Below, piece by piece: positions 1 through 9,558 of a stretch of DNA of 64,000 nucleotides (position 1 is the stretch's first letter; each line of letters opens with the position of its first letter). The notes beneath the pieces were generated by a model. It had not been told where the DNA came from, made no database searches, and was given only the letters and a program-made list of their open reading frames with translations. Source of the stretch: Aurantiochytrium sp. KH105 (taxonomy: Eukaryota > Sar > Bigyra > Thraustochytrida > Thraustochytriidae); NCBI GenBank assembly GCA_003116975.1, contig BGKB01000101.1, positions 62,001-126,000 on the forward strand, in the 5' to 3' direction. A program made the translations under genes and the position numbers.

Positions 1-1988
1 ATGGTCCTGGGAGAAGTCCGTAAGATGTGCGCCAGCTCGGTCATTTCGAGGCTAAATGTAGACGCGTTGGCCTCGAGATTATCCTCCGTCCCAATGCGCG
101 TGAGGATCCGCTCCACAAGCGGAATCCGTGCCGCTCGAGCTGGAACCCACGCACCTGCTTGGGCCATAATGACAATGAGTGCCGTTTGCTTGAGCAAGGT
201 CGACTTTCCGGCAGAATTGGGCCCCGTTACAAGTGCCATCTTTTGCAGACTGAGATCGTTTGGCACGAAAACGTCGACCTCCGCTGCCGCTGCTGCTGCC
301 GCAGCAGCAGCCGCAGCCGTTGCCGCGGCATTAGCAGCATCTGCTGGAGAAGCTGGAGAAGCTGCATTCGACGTGGGCACAATTTCAGACTCCAAAGGCT
401 CGGACGCTCGAGCTTTGCGTGCTTCGCGCTGACGTTCGAGCGTCGCTTCCACGAGCAGGTGACGCCCTTGGTCAATCGCCAGGTGTGGATCTGGATCTTG
501 CGCGTTGAGTGCATAAATCACGGGGCGAACGACTTCCGTTTCCGCAGCCATGTTGGCAAAGCCTTGGAGAACGTCGAGAAGCGCAACGGCTTCGGCAATG
601 GCGTAGAGCGCCGGAAGAGCGGTCTTGACGTTGGAGCGCAAATCTTCGAGGTGAAGCTCCGTGCGGCGGAGCGCTTCGCGCGTGGCCTGTTCCTGTTTGA
701 GATTCAAACTGGCAAGCTCCTTGGTTGTGCAGTCGACAGTCTTCTTGTGAAACGCGGGACGAATGAGAAGCGATCCAAGTCTTGCTGGCGTGGCGTGTTC
801 GCGTGGGACGCGCAAGTGATAGCCACGCTTGACAGAGAACCAAAGACAGGCCTCGAGATCTTCATGCTGCGTGTTGAGCTGCGTCACGTACTGTTTCATT
901 TGTGCGATTTTCTCCGCATATGTTTGCCGCGCGACGTCGAGAACACCATCGAGACCCGTGACGACGCAGTAGACAACCTCGATGCGCTGCTCTTCGGGGC
1001 TTCGCTGGAAACTAACTCCAGCTTGTAGCCGCTTGGTCAATGCTTGCTCGAGATCCATGAGCAGCGGACGCGTGTTTGTGATGGAGGCAATGAGCGTCTT
1101 GCCGAGACGCGAGGCGAGTCGATCGGCTAAGTCAGCCTCGAGAGCAAGAAGACCGCGAAGGTTTTCCAATAAGCGAATGGTGTTATCCGCTTCGCGCTTG
1201 AGCGTGACGAGAGTGAATTGCTTGGGCCGAGCCGCATAGTGCGAAGTAAGCTGATCCATGTCGTGGAGTCCCGCAAGATGATGTGTCACGAGGTCGCGGA
1301 GCGAAGAAGCATCGAGCAGCTCTTGAACTAGGTCTTGGCGCCCCGTAACGACGGCATGTTTACATGGAGGTGCGACGAGCTCGGCACGCAATCTTCTGGC
1401 GCCTGGCGCAGTGACGGTAAAATCGAGAAAATCCACGACAGCCTTGCGTGAGGCTGCGGGCTGGCGATGTTGACTAAGCACGGCGCGCCGATCCTCGAGG
1501 AGCTCGAGGATACTAACCGTGACATTATCGAGGGTCATGCGAGAACGGTCGTCGTCATCGATTCGGACGCGAAGCGATCCCTCTGCAAATCGTGCGTCCT
1601 GCGTGAGCTCGACAAAGCCCAGCAGAGCAGCTGCGGCACCCCTGCAGAGGTAGCGGCGGTCTAGCTCGCGGAGGTCGAGGTCCACGGAGCTGAGCGCTCG
1701 AATTTTGTCGAGTCCATGGTCTTCAGAGAAGACTCGACGAGGTCTCGTCTCCACGTGCCAAGGACTTGCATTGTCGCGCACAAGTGCCTCATAGAGCGCA
1801 CTTTGCACGTGTGTGGCAGGAAAGATGACCTCGCAAGCCTTGCAGCCTACGAGCGTGGCGCGAGTGGCCTCGTACAGCTTTCCATCTCGAACTTGGCAAA
1901 GGTGCAAGGTAGGGTTGCCGAGGTCGATCCAAGCGAGGCCCACCTCGCCGCTCTTGTTGCCGATGGCCGCTGCGATCACGTGTGTCAT
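1..1988 (-). CDS. MSH4: MutS homologue, MSH4-like (3' part beyond window)
   Basis: The frame is open from an ATG at 1988 to the window edge, giving 662 codons with no stop seen; the C-terminus lies outside. The P-loop TGPNSAGKST lies at about residues 588-597, followed by AQAGAWVPARAARI, TRIGTEDN and NASTFSLEMTE. These correspond to the MutS Walker A, the conserved PAE-type segment and the STF.EM block. The middle carries a core-domain signature (residues SRMTLDNVTVSILELLEDRR) and a TAPGARRLRAEL clamp-side motif. The sequence after the P-loop resembles MSH4 (compare human TNSSTFMKEM) more than MSH2, MSH3 or MSH6. No N-terminal mismatch-binding domain is evident, as expected for MSH4/MSH5, which stabilise meiotic crossover intermediates rather than repair mismatches. 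An Ala run of roughly 17 residues (about 551-570) sits just before the ATPase core and is unusual. MSH5 remains possible; MutS family membership is secure. Confidence 0.82.
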   Translation of the reverse strand, partial: MTHVIAAAIGNKSGEVGLAWIDLGNPTLHLCQVRDGKLYEATRATLVGCKACEVIFPATHVQSALYEALVRDNASPWHVETRPRRVFSEDHGLDKIRALSSVDLDLRELDRRYLCRGAAAALLGFVELTQDARFAEGSLRVRIDDDDRSRMTLDNVTVSILELLEDRRAVLSQHRQPAASRKAVVDFLDFTVTAPGARRLRAELVAPPCKHAVVTGRQDLVQELLDASSLRDLVTHHLAGLHDMDQLTSHYAARPKQFTLVTLKREADNTIRLLENLRGLLALEADLADRLASRLGKTLIASITNTRPLLMDLEQALTKRLQAGVSFQRSPEEQRIEVVYCVVTGLDGVLDVARQTYAEKIAQMKQYVTQLNTQHEDLEACLWFSVKRGYHLRVPREHATPARLGSLLIRPAFHKKTVDCTTKELASLNLKQEQATREALRRTELHLEDLRSNVKTALPALYAIAEAVALLDVLQGFANMAAETEVVRPVIYALNAQDPDPHLAIDQGRHLLVEATLERQREARKARASEPLESEIVPTSNAASPASPADAANAAATAAAAAAAAAAAAEVDVFVPNDLSLQKMALVTGPNSAGKSTLLKQTALIVIMAQAGAWVPARAARIPLVERILTRIGTEDNLEANASTFSLEMTELAHILRTSPRT

Positions 1989-2770
1989 GCTCGCTTCTCT
2001 TCTTGTCCTTTTGTCCTTGTGCAATGGTTCTTTCGCTGTGCGATGATGCTCCGGCTCAATGCAATGATGCTTTCGGGTTTGAATTTGAATTTTTGAACCG
2101 AGGTTCGGTTTGGAAACAACATGAAGACAAGTCGGCGCATCTTCTTACTTGGGATGCGACACGTCCAAAACCCAAGTTTGGGGCTCAAAAGTTTCCGACG
2201 AAAGGGATCGAAGCATCACACATTGAAGAGACAGAAGTTCATCCATCCATCCAAGTGCGCTACGCGCCGACAACTATTAGGCTTCGGATGTGTCATAAAA
2301 TAAGAAAGAAAGAAAAAAGAAAAGAGGAGAAGATCCTTTGTCACAATCGAAAGCCACAGAGTCTTCTGCGTAGCCTCGTGCGGCATTCGGTGATCTTACA
2401 CTCGCTCGTTACGTTTCCTCTCGCACACATGCATCCATCACATGCCGACAATCATCTACCTCATCACATGCCTCGCAATCAACATGACGACAACGAGCGA
2501 GCCCTACAGCGTCGCTCGCGGGCGGGTCGGACGAATCCTCAGCATCATCTTGAGACGACGCAGAACTTGAGAAGCACGGAGCGAGCAGAGCAATCTGACA
2601 ATCCTGCAGTCCAGACGCCGTCGCGCTTGCCTGGGAGAGCAACGTGAACATTCAAGGTTGACGAGGTCTCGACGGACGAGCGCGACCGCTCTAGGCGAAG
2701 AAAGAGCCTGAACGCGAGGAGTTCGCGTCGCGCCTGACGGTGAGTCGAGCCGAGCAAGACCAAGATCAAG
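1989..2770. other. Divergent intergenic region between MSH4-like gene and SDR gene
   Basis: This 782-bp gap separates two genes pointing away from each other, so it must hold both promoters. It contains a purine-rich stretch of GAAA-type repeats near 2300-2335. I see no TATA box at a sensible distance from either start and no convincing coding frame. Confidence 0.5.
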
Positions 2771-3604
2771 ATGGCAGGAAAACAAAGCACGAGCAAGAGC
2801 CATCCCGGCGCAGAGTTCCTGAGTAAAAAGTTTGATGTGACGAACAAGGCGATTCTCATCACCGGCGCGTCGAGCGGCTTTGGCGAGCACTTCGCGAAAA
2901 TGTACGCCGAGGCCGGATGTCGCGTCTTCGCGCTTTTGGCGCGGCGTACTGATCGCCTCGAAGACCTGGCCGCCGATCTCAGGCAGTCCTATCCTGATAT
3001 TAATATCGCTTCCGTCCAGTGCGACGTGTCCAAGACGGAAGACATTCCTCGCGCCTTTGACGAGGCGGAGAAGAAAACTGGAAGGTGCTTTGATGTGATT
3101 GTCAACAACGCCGGCATTGGGCCCGTTGTGCGCGTGCTCAACGAAACGGAAGAATCTTACAACATGACCATGGACGTCAACACGCGTGCGTGCTTCTTTG
3201 TGGCCCAGGAAGCCGTGAAGCGGCTCAAGGCGGCAGAGCAGCGTAATGGTAGCATCATCAACATCTCGTCCATTTATGGAAAGCGCGTGGGCCATGGCCA
3301 TGCGGTATACTCGATCAGCAAAGCAGCCTTAACGCAAATGACCAAGGCCATGGCTATCGAGGTTCTCGGCGAAGGCGTTCGCGTGAACTCTGTGCACCCT
3401 GGTTTCTTCCGCACCGAGCTCACGCAAGATTACTACGACTCGCCCAAGGGCGACGCTTTTTTGAAGAAGCATGTTCCCATGGAACGACTTGGTCTTCTCG
3501 AGGAGCTTGATGGCGTCATGCTTTTGCTGGCCAGCGATGCCTCCTCTTTTATGACTGGCGCCGAGCTCCTTGTCGACGGCGCGCACGCCACTTCGAGTCT
3601 CTAA
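2771..3604 (+). CDS. Short-chain dehydrogenase/reductase (classical SDR)
   Basis: The 277-residue protein is the normal length for a classical SDR. The Rossmann-fold cofactor motif TGASSGFG is at residues 31-38, the structural NNAG at 112-115, and a conserved Asn at 137. The catalytic set is Ser167, Tyr180 and Lys184 in the pattern YSISK, so the enzyme should be active. The ARR after the second beta strand (residues 57-59) favours NADP(H) over NAD(H), since basic residues there bind the 2'-phosphate. The C-terminus ends in a typical SDR segment (MTGAELLVDGA). The substrate cannot be told from sequence; relatives act on sugars, steroids, 3-ketoacyl groups and alcohols. No signal peptide or membrane segment is seen, so it is probably cytosolic. 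The first Met gives a short polar leader before the fold. Confidence 0.9.
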   Translation: MAGKQSTSKSHPGAEFLSKKFDVTNKAILITGASSGFGEHFAKMYAEAGCRVFALLARRTDRLEDLAADLRQSYPDINIASVQCDVSKTEDIPRAFDEAEKKTGRCFDVIVNNAGIGPVVRVLNETEESYNMTMDVNTRACFFVAQEAVKRLKAAEQRNGSIINISSIYGKRVGHGHAVYSISKAALTQMTKAMAIEVLGEGVRVNSVHPGFFRTELTQDYYDSPKGDAFLKKHVPMERLGLLEELDGVMLLLASDASSFMTGAELLVDGAHATSSL

Positions 3605-4831
3605 GCAACAATTTTTTCGATCAGTTGGTCTACTCACGTGCATTTCTTTCGATTTACTGTTTCTTTTCTGTCCCCTTCTTTTCATTGCAAATGTCAAAGG
3701 CTCATCCTTGGTTTGAGATCTTTCTGGACTTTCGAAAGGTTTACAGATCAACAAACTTCCGTCCATGACAAGGAAAGAAAGCGTCACTTGTGTGGTCTTT
3801 CGGAATCTTCGAATCAAGTCACTCACATATTTTCTGTCCTCACGAACGCACCGCCACATATCGAGACGAGGAGATGAGGAAAGAACATCACCCCTTTCCC
3901 TTTCCCTCCAGCCCCCACTCGGAACTTGCAGTTTGTGGTTTCCATGTTCCCATGATTCCCCCTTCCCTTTTGCGCAACCCCTTTCCCAGCCTATTTTTCC
4001 GGCGCCTCTCCGCGCCGTACATCCATAACCCTAGCCCTACCTCGCTGGCCCTCCTCGCCGCCGTGTGCGGCTGCGCGCAAGCGCTCTATCGCGCCGATTC
4101 TGCACTTGGGCGCGCGCCATAGCGGACTTTGCGCGGTCTGGGCAAGTGCGGCAAAGGGGCGGCCACGCCGGCGCGGCGGCGCGCAAGTGCGCGGGCTGGG
4201 GCCGCAAGTGGCGAAAGCGGCGGCGCAAGTGGCGCAAGCGGCGGCGCAAGTGCGCAATCGGCGCGGCCTGCCAAAGGCGGCGCGCAAGCAGGCAGCGGCC
4301 GAGCGGCGCCGCATAAACAGCCAACCAGGAGCCAACCAGGTACGTGCGCGCGAGGCGGGGGCGCGCGACGGCGCTCGCGCGGGCGCAGGCGGCTCGCGCG
4401 CGGCGCGGCGAGGCCCGGGGGGACGCGGGGGAGACCGCGCTTGCGCGTACGAGCGCGCGCGCCGCGGCGAGAGACGCAGGCCGGAGATGCGCATGGAGAC
4501 GGGCGGCATGCAGGCGGAGCACGACGGCAGTGGCGGCGAGAGAAAGCCCGCCGACGTGGACGACGGGGCTGCCGAGGAAGGAGAGCGACGCGGAGTCCAT
4601 GCGGCGATGCGCGATACCGTAGACATGGGCGCGGATCCGCTGTTGGACGAGGTCGTTCATGAGAGGAAAACAGGAGAATGGGAGGGGAGGGGGGGCTGGC
4701 CGGCTGGCTGCCTAGGCACAGCGAACCGAAGCAAACCAAACCGAGTGAACTCTGATTTGACTGACGTATTGACGCTTGACTTTGACGATGACCTGATCAC
4801 AGACGTCCTCGTACGCCTCTCACACACAACC
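3605..4831. other. Intergenic/5' leader upstream of eS17
   Basis: This 1.2-kb stretch separates the SDR stop from the eS17 start. Its first 400 bp are pyrimidine-rich and moderate in GC. About 4080-4560 is extremely GC-rich and carries a cluster of GCAAGTG words (separate entry). A frame happens to be open through it and joins eS17 in phase, but its composition is Gly/Ala/Arg-only and it is not credible as protein. Confidence 0.5.
4093..4262. promoter_or_regulatory. Cluster of GCGCAAGTG/CACTTGGGC words upstream of eS17
   Basis: CAAGTG preceded by GC or CG occurs five times between about 4141 and 4256, and the inverted form CACTTG occurs once near 4103. The same word recurs in both orientations upstream of the ADAM gene at 45973-46028. 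CACTTG is an E-box-type hexamer. A promoter role is inferred only from repetition and position. Confidence 0.3.
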
Positions 4832-5203
4832 ATGGGCCGCGTTCGCACCAAGACGGTGAAGAAGTCCGCCAAGGCGGTGGTGGAGCTCCACTATGCGCGA
4901 TTGACGCTTGACTTTCAGACCAACAAGCGCCTCTGTGAGGAGGTCGCCATCCTGCCGTCCAAGCGGATGCGCAACAAGGTTGCCGGCTTTGTGACCCGCC
5001 TTATGAAGCGCATTGACCGTGGCCCCGTGCGCGGCATCTCGCTCAAGCTCCAGGAGGAGGAGCGCGAGCGCCGCATGGACTACGTCCCTGAGGTTTCCGC
5101 TATTGACCTTGACACCATCGAGGTTGACGCTGACACCATGGACATGCTCAAGGAGATGAAGGTCAACATCCCCAACGTCCAGGTCGCCCGGACTCGCTAC
5201 TAA
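4832..5203 (+). CDS. RPS17: 40S ribosomal protein eS17 (RPS17)
   Basis: The 123-residue protein begins [14 protein letters not shown] and matches eS17 along its length. Family landmarks are the basic start, [14 protein letters not shown], the segment [20 protein letters not shown], and [15 protein letters not shown] followed by a YVPEVSAI stretch. eS17 is a small-subunit head/beak protein found in archaea and eukaryotes. The start at 4832 is chosen because the family begins exactly MGR(V/I)RTKTVK and the context is a strong AACCATGG. The frame stays open about 240 codons upstream, but that part is low-complexity GC-rich DNA. No intron interrupts the coding region, although ribosomal-protein genes often have one near the start. 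Length agrees with orthologues (about 120-135 residues). Confidence 0.97.
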   Translation: MGRVRTKTVKKSAKAVVELHYARLTLDFQTNKRLCEEVAILPSKRMRNKVAGFVTRLMKRIDRGPVRGISLKLQEEERERRMDYVPEVSAIDLDTIEVDADTMDMLKEMKVNIPNVQVARTRY

Positions 5204-5621
5204 ACCATACGTACAACATCCCCTTTTTACATATCCCCTTTCCTCCCCGCTGTTCCCTCTTCTCTTATCCCATCTCTCAGCTGCTCTTGTGTCTTGCTCG
5301 AAGCTTTCCCTTCTTGCACTCTTCACCTTCCTCCCCGAAAGAAAGCTGTCTCGAGCGTGCGCGCGAGACCTCGGAACTCGGTTCTTGCTCAGCTTCTTGG
5401 TTGGTGGACATGAATTCCTCCTTTCAACCAACGCGACATCTCCGAGTGATCAATTGATCGAAAGAAACAAAGCAAGAGCGAGTGATTGGACAAGCAATCC
5501 TCGGAAGAGGCCAGGGAACGGGTGTTGTGGCGCTTCCGCTCGACGCGCTTGCCAGAGCTTGCTCGAGTCGCTGTGAGGGGCGAGCAGACGTAGACATACA
5601 GGAAAACCAAGGACACGAATC
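5204..5621. other. Intergenic spacer, eS17 to TPR gene
   Basis: This 418-bp gap lies between two genes on the same strand. The first 150 bp after the eS17 stop are pyrimidine-rich (CCCCTTTT-type runs), as in a 3' UTR. I see no coding frame, TATA box or RNA gene. Confidence 0.45.
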
Positions 5622-6773
5622 ATGAGCGGCGCAGCTCCTCTGATGGCCGAGGGCCAGGCCGCGCTGGCGCAGCTCAAGGCGCACGGCGGCGGCGGCGGCG
5701 TCGACGAGTCGGAGCGCGATGTTGTGGCCGTGATTGTCCCTGCGGATGTCTCAGAACCTGTGCGCGAGGTGACTGTTCACCAGGCCAAGGGCAAGGCGCT
5801 TGGATGCTTTGTGGATTTTTGCAAGGACCACTTTAGCAGACAGGTACTCTCGGGAAACCAACTCGACACGTACCGCAAGCAGGTTCAGGAGCAGGCCAAG
5901 AACCAGGAAGTCTCGGAAGAAATGATCAAGAACTTGGCTGCACGCACAATGGTGGATATGGTCGTCCTGCACCCCAACCGCCCCGATACCGGTTTTGTCT
6001 CAATCAACATGTATGTGGACGACAAGGGCATTGCCAAGGAGCTCCCCATGAATCCCCGTGCAAGCGCCATTGTGGCCGCGTGTGGACAATCGACGCAGGT
6101 TCTGGGTGACGCCTTTATTGGCAAGCAATTCGACGACGAGGATGGCTTTTACCGCCTGGACTTCTTCGCCAAGGACCTCGATACCTCGCTGCCGTGGATG
6201 AAGTTCGCCGGCGCGTACAACCAGCGGAACGCTGGCCAGCAGCATCAGCCGTCTGCGGCCCAGCTCAAGCAGCTCGCCCAGAAAATGTCAGCCAAGCCAC
6301 CTCCGACGGCAGCGGAAAAGGCCGCCAAGCACAAGGAGCACGTGACGTCGCGCAACGCCATTGTCCTCAAGGAAAAGGGCAACCGTCTTTTTGCGGCTGG
6401 CAAGGTTCCCGAGGCCCTCGAGGCGTATGGCGAATCGCTCAAGTTGGCGGGCGTCACGGATATCTCTGCTTCTGCTGATCTTGCAGGATTTGCGGAAAGC
6501 CCAATCGTGCATGCGTTATTGAGCAACCGTTCTGCGTGTCTGCACAAGCAAGGCAAGTATGAGGAGGCCCTCGAAAACGCGCAAGCCTGCGCTCGCGTGC
6601 GGCCCAAGTGGCCCAAGGCCTACGGCCGGGAGGCCGAGGCGCTCACGTCTTTGGGGCGCTTTGAAGAGGCGCGCGGGGCCCTGACGAAAGCGCTTGATCT
6701 CATCAAGCCTGAGGATCCTGCTCGTGCCGAGTTCCAAGCGCGTCTTGACAAGCTTCCGGCATCCCAGGACTGA
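5622..6773 (+). CDS. TPR protein, Hsp70/Hsp90 co-chaperone-like
   Basis: The 383-residue protein has two parts. Residues 1-210 form a domain I do not recognise: a Gly/Ala-rich start, then an alpha/beta-looking region with NPRASAIVAACGQ and a YRLDFFAKDLDTSLPWM motif. After a Gln/Ala-rich linker, residues about 243-380 form three TPR repeats. These carry the carboxylate-clamp pattern of Sti1/Hop-type proteins: KEKGNRLF in repeat 1, LSNRSACLHKQGKYEEAL in repeat 2 and KWPKAYGREAEAL in repeat 3. The clamp Lys/Asn/Asn/Lys/Arg positions all look filled, so binding to an EEVD-type chaperone tail is likely. No membrane segment or signal peptide is visible, so it is probably cytosolic. The TPR call is secure; the N-terminal role is unknown. 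Confidence 0.82.
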   Translation: MSGAAPLMAEGQAALAQLKAHGGGGGVDESERDVVAVIVPADVSEPVREVTVHQAKGKALGCFVDFCKDHFSRQVLSGNQLDTYRKQVQEQAKNQEVSEEMIKNLAARTMVDMVVLHPNRPDTGFVSINMYVDDKGIAKELPMNPRASAIVAACGQSTQVLGDAFIGKQFDDEDGFYRLDFFAKDLDTSLPWMKFAGAYNQRNAGQQHQPSAAQLKQLAQKMSAKPPPTAAEKAAKHKEHVTSRNAIVLKEKGNRLFAAGKVPEALEAYGESLKLAGVTDISASADLAGFAESPIVHALLSNRSACLHKQGKYEEALENAQACARVRPKWPKAYGREAEALTSLGRFEEARGALTKALDLIKPEDPARAEFQARLDKLPASQD

Positions 6774-6821
6774 CTGACAGTGAGGACGAACTGACTGTTG
6801 TCACAAGGGATTAGAGAAGAA

Positions 6822-6845
6822 AGAGAGAGAGAGAGAGAGAGAGAT
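6822..6845. repeat. (GA)n dinucleotide microsatellite
   Basis: About eleven GA units lie about 50 bp after the TPR gene stop, in its presumed 3' UTR. Similar (GA)n tracts occur at 23562-23589 and 31808-31835. Confidence 0.85.
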
Positions 6846-7933
6846 CATCAAGGGATGGAATGGAGCAATAGGGTCGAGTTTGCTTGTTGTCATTTTCATC
6901 CAATCCATGCCGGCCCTTTCCTCTTTCGCTCATTGACAAATGACTTCTTCAAGCAAGACAGGAACACCAAATGTCACGTCTAATGCTCACCGTCAGTCAG
7001 ACAGCTAGCCAGCTAGCCAGCCAGCCAGCCCCATGGCCACTCTGCGCGACTTGTCGTCGTCGCCTCTTCTCTCCGCCTCGTCCTCCTCCTTACTAGCCCA
7101 GCGAGACGAGGCTTTTGCTATCTAGAGGGACGGGCCCCAAAGGTCCCCGAGACCTTTTACTGGTGTGGCGCTGGCCGTGGCCATCCACCCACCACGGCCG
7201 CTCCCGGCCTTCGGGGCCTGTCATTGGCGCCACTTGGGACCACGCCGCGCGACAGCCAGCCAACGATAACGGTGGGCGCGACGGGTCGACGGTGCGGGGC
7301 CCCGTGCCGGCGGTGTGTCTCGTCGCGAAAGGACGACGGCGCCGGCGATGAGACGACGATGTTGTTGATGATGCTCGCTCACGCCGCTGGTGCGATGCGA
7401 AGCGTGGCGGCTGCGAATGACAGGCTTCCAAGGCAAGGCTTAAAGTTATAAACTGTAAAAAGGTTTCGCTCAAGTGCAGTATCTGCTGCGGCCAAGAGAG
7501 AATTCGATTGGCCCCGCGCTCGACCCCTGTTCTTACTCCACCACACACACACACACCGGCAAACGCGGCGCCGCCGCCTGCCACCGCTGGTTCTCGCCCT
7601 CGCTCGCCCGCCTCGATCGCTCGTCGATCGCCCCCCCACCACCAGCCAGGCGTGCCGCAGGTCGCAGGCCGGGCAGGCAGAGCGCCAGTGGTTGGTTGGC
7701 CCCCGAGCGAGCGCGTCTTCCCGGCCAGGCAGAGACAGGCCGGCAGAGAGAGTCTCGCGCGCGGCCAGAGCGAGACGAAGGCGCAGCGGAGGGAGCAGCA
7801 GAGCGCGGAGCAGCAGCGCAGAGCAGCGCAGCGCAGGGCAGCGCAGGGCAGGGCGCCGCTTCCGCACCGAGGGCGAGGCGGGTCATTCCGCGTTCGCCAG
7901 GAGCCGCGGCGGCCCGAGCGGAGAAGGCGCAGA

Positions 7934-7960
7934 GCGGCGAGGCGAGGCGAGGCGAGGCGA
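7934..7960. repeat. (GGCGA)n pentanucleotide microsatellite
   Basis: Five or so GGCGA units in the GC-rich leader before the gene at 8329. This is one of several pentamer tracts confined to non-coding DNA in this window. Confidence 0.8.
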
Positions 7961-8249
7961 GGCGCACGCAAGCAAGGGGCAAGGGCAAGCGGCAAGCGGG
8001 AAGGCGAGAGAGCGGCGAGCAAAGCCGGCAGGCTCGAGGCCGAGCGGCGCGAGACGGCGGAGGCAGCTGCGCAGGCGCGGCGGCGCGAGGAGCGGCGGCG
8101 CGAGGCGTGCGTGCCACGCGCAGAACGGGAAAGCCCGTACCGCGAGCGGGCGAAGGAAGGGCCAGGGTGCCAGCAGGCGCCAGCAGTCAGGGAGGGCAGC
8201 CAGCCAACCAAGGCAAGGCCAAATCAAGGCAAGGTAGCAGCAACCAACC

Positions 8250-8277
8250 AGAAAAGCAAGCAAGCAAGCAAGCAAGC
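8250..8277. repeat. (AAGC)n tetranucleotide microsatellite
   Basis: About six AAGC units about 50 bp before the ATG at 8329. The same tetramer forms tracts at 22279-22313 and, in reverse orientation, around 14303-14370. Confidence 0.8.
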
Positions 8278-8328
8278 CTTCGTGCGCGCAGCCAGCGAGC
8301 GAGCGAGCGAGCAGGCAGGCAGGGAAGC

Positions 8329-9558
8329 ATGTCGTCGGGCGCCAACATCTTCGCGGCGCTCAACAGCGGGTCGAGCAAGAAGAGCAAACGCAAGGAGAAG
8401 AAGTCCGAGGCCGCCAAGGGCGAGGAGGAGCCCGCGGCCGCCAACAGCGAGGCGCAGCAGACCTCGGCCACAACCGACCCCGAGCCCCTCGCGGGGTCCC
8501 AGACGCTCGAGCAGCTCGCGAGTCTGGAACTGAATCAGAACTGGGGCGACCTTAGCGATGACGAGGACGACGACATGATGATGCTCGGCGGGGGCATGGG
8601 CTCTGCGCCCAATGGCACGGCCCCAGGTGAAGCAAACAAGGCCGAGAGCGCTGCTGCCGATGAGCTCGAGGACGACGGCGACGAGGGCTTCATCTCCCCG
8701 ACGAAAACCGCTGCCCCGGCAATGATCAAGCAGTTGCACTCTGCTGGCAACGGGATCGTGGTGAACCAGTACAGCGACAGCGAGGACTCGGACGAAGAAG
8801 ACTCGGACGAAGACTCGGACCAGGACGACGACACTGTCGCCAACGACGACAAAGACGAAGAGGAGGAGGAAAACGAAGACGACCAGTCATCCATGGCCAC
8901 CAGCAGCGCCCCGCCTTCGCGGTCCGGGTCGCGGGCCAAGAACCGGCAGCCGAGCACGCCGCAACTCTCAAAGGAGGAAATCAAGAAGCGCGAGCTGGCC
9001 GAACTCGACGCCTTATTGTCCGAGGTCGCAAACGAGGACAAGAACGAGGACGCGGCGGGAGCGCTCCCTGCTGTTGCCGAGAATGGGGACGCGGCCGCCG
9101 CCGCCGACTTGGCGGCGATCGACGATGCCCAAGCCGCCGCTGCCGCCGCTTTCCTGGCGCAGCAGACGGGCCTTAGTGTGCAGACCAACGGGTCTTCGAG
9201 CGCAAAGAAGAAGAAGAAGAAGAAGAAGAACCGCAGCGCCACGTCTTCGCCGGCATCTGCAATGCCCGCGAGCGACGCAGCGCAGCCACCTGCCTCTGAG
9301 GCTGCAGCTGCCGCCGCCGCTGCCGAGGGTAGCATCAACGACACCGCCTCGACAGAGACTGGATCCACCGAGGGCAGTGTGGACATCAGAAAGGTCATGG
9401 CTGCTCGCGCCAAGTCGGCCAAGAAGAAGGCTGGATCCTCGATTGCGGCGCAGCGTGCTGCTGCCGCTGCCGCCGAGGCCAAGTCCAAAAGCTCGGCTGT
9501 GAACAAAAAGAAGAAGAAGAAGGACAAGCCTGTGTACGCTCCATCGTCCGGCCCATAA
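8329..9558 (+). CDS. Lys- and Asp/Glu-rich low-complexity protein, function unknown
   Basis: From Met at 8329 the protein is 409 residues. It starts MSSGANIFAALNSGSSKKSK and is built from charged or simple-sequence blocks. There is a KSKRKEKK basic cluster near residue 20, an Asp-rich patch near residue 80, and a long DSEDSDEEDSDEDSDQDDD acidic block around 145-165. Several poly-Ala runs and a run of nine Lys follow at about residue 290, and the basic tail ends NKKKKKKDKPVYAPSSGP. No folded domain is recognised. The basic/acidic layout suits a nucleolar or ribosome-associated protein, but that is only a compositional guess. The start was chosen because upstream sequence in the same frame is anomalous GC-rich repeat DNA, while here the context is AGCATGTCG and composition changes. 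Acidic blocks with GAC/GAG bias support genuine coding. Confidence 0.7.
   Translation: MSSGANIFAALNSGSSKKSKRKEKKSEAAKGEEEPAAANSEAQQTSATTDPEPLAGSQTLEQLASLELNQNWGDLSDDEDDDMMMLGGGMGSAPNGTAPGEANKAESAAADELEDDGDEGFISPTKTAAPAMIKQLHSAGNGIVVNQYSDSEDSDEEDSDEDSDQDDDTVANDDKDEEEEENEDDQSSMATSSAPPSRSGSRAKNRQPSTPQLSKEEIKKRELAELDALLSEVANEDKNEDAAGALPAVAENGDAAAAADLAAIDDAQAAAAAAFLAQQTGLSVQTNGSSSAKKKKKKKKNRSATSSPASAMPASDAAQPPASEAAAAAAAAEGSINDTASTETGSTEGSVDIRKVMAARAKSAKKKAGSSIAAQRAAAAAAEAKSKSSAVNKKKKKKDKPVYAPSSGP

Larger units (their letters stand above)
6774..8328. other. Intergenic region and GC-rich leader upstream of the Lys/acid-rich gene
   Basis: This 1.55-kb gap holds a (GA)n tract at about 6822-6845, a CCAG tetramer run at about 7010-7032 and dense G/C-rich repeats at 7780-8320, including GGCGA pentamers and an AAGC tetramer run. 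Long frames on both strands here are Arg/Ala/Gly/Pro-only and I do not accept them as genes. The part just before 8329 is probably the 5' leader of the next gene. Confidence 0.45.

Noticed and set aside
4026-4034. AACCCTAG, like a plant telo-box, upstream of eS17
   Set aside because: A single 8-base match about 800 bp from the start is not significant.
4106-4831. In-frame N-terminal extension of eS17
   Set aside because: eS17 orthologues start at MGRVRTKT; the extension is GC-rich low-complexity sequence.
7474-8328. In-frame N-terminal extension of the Lys/acid-rich protein
   Set aside because: Composition changes abruptly at 8329 and the extension consists of pentamer and tetramer repeats; it is better read as 5' leader.
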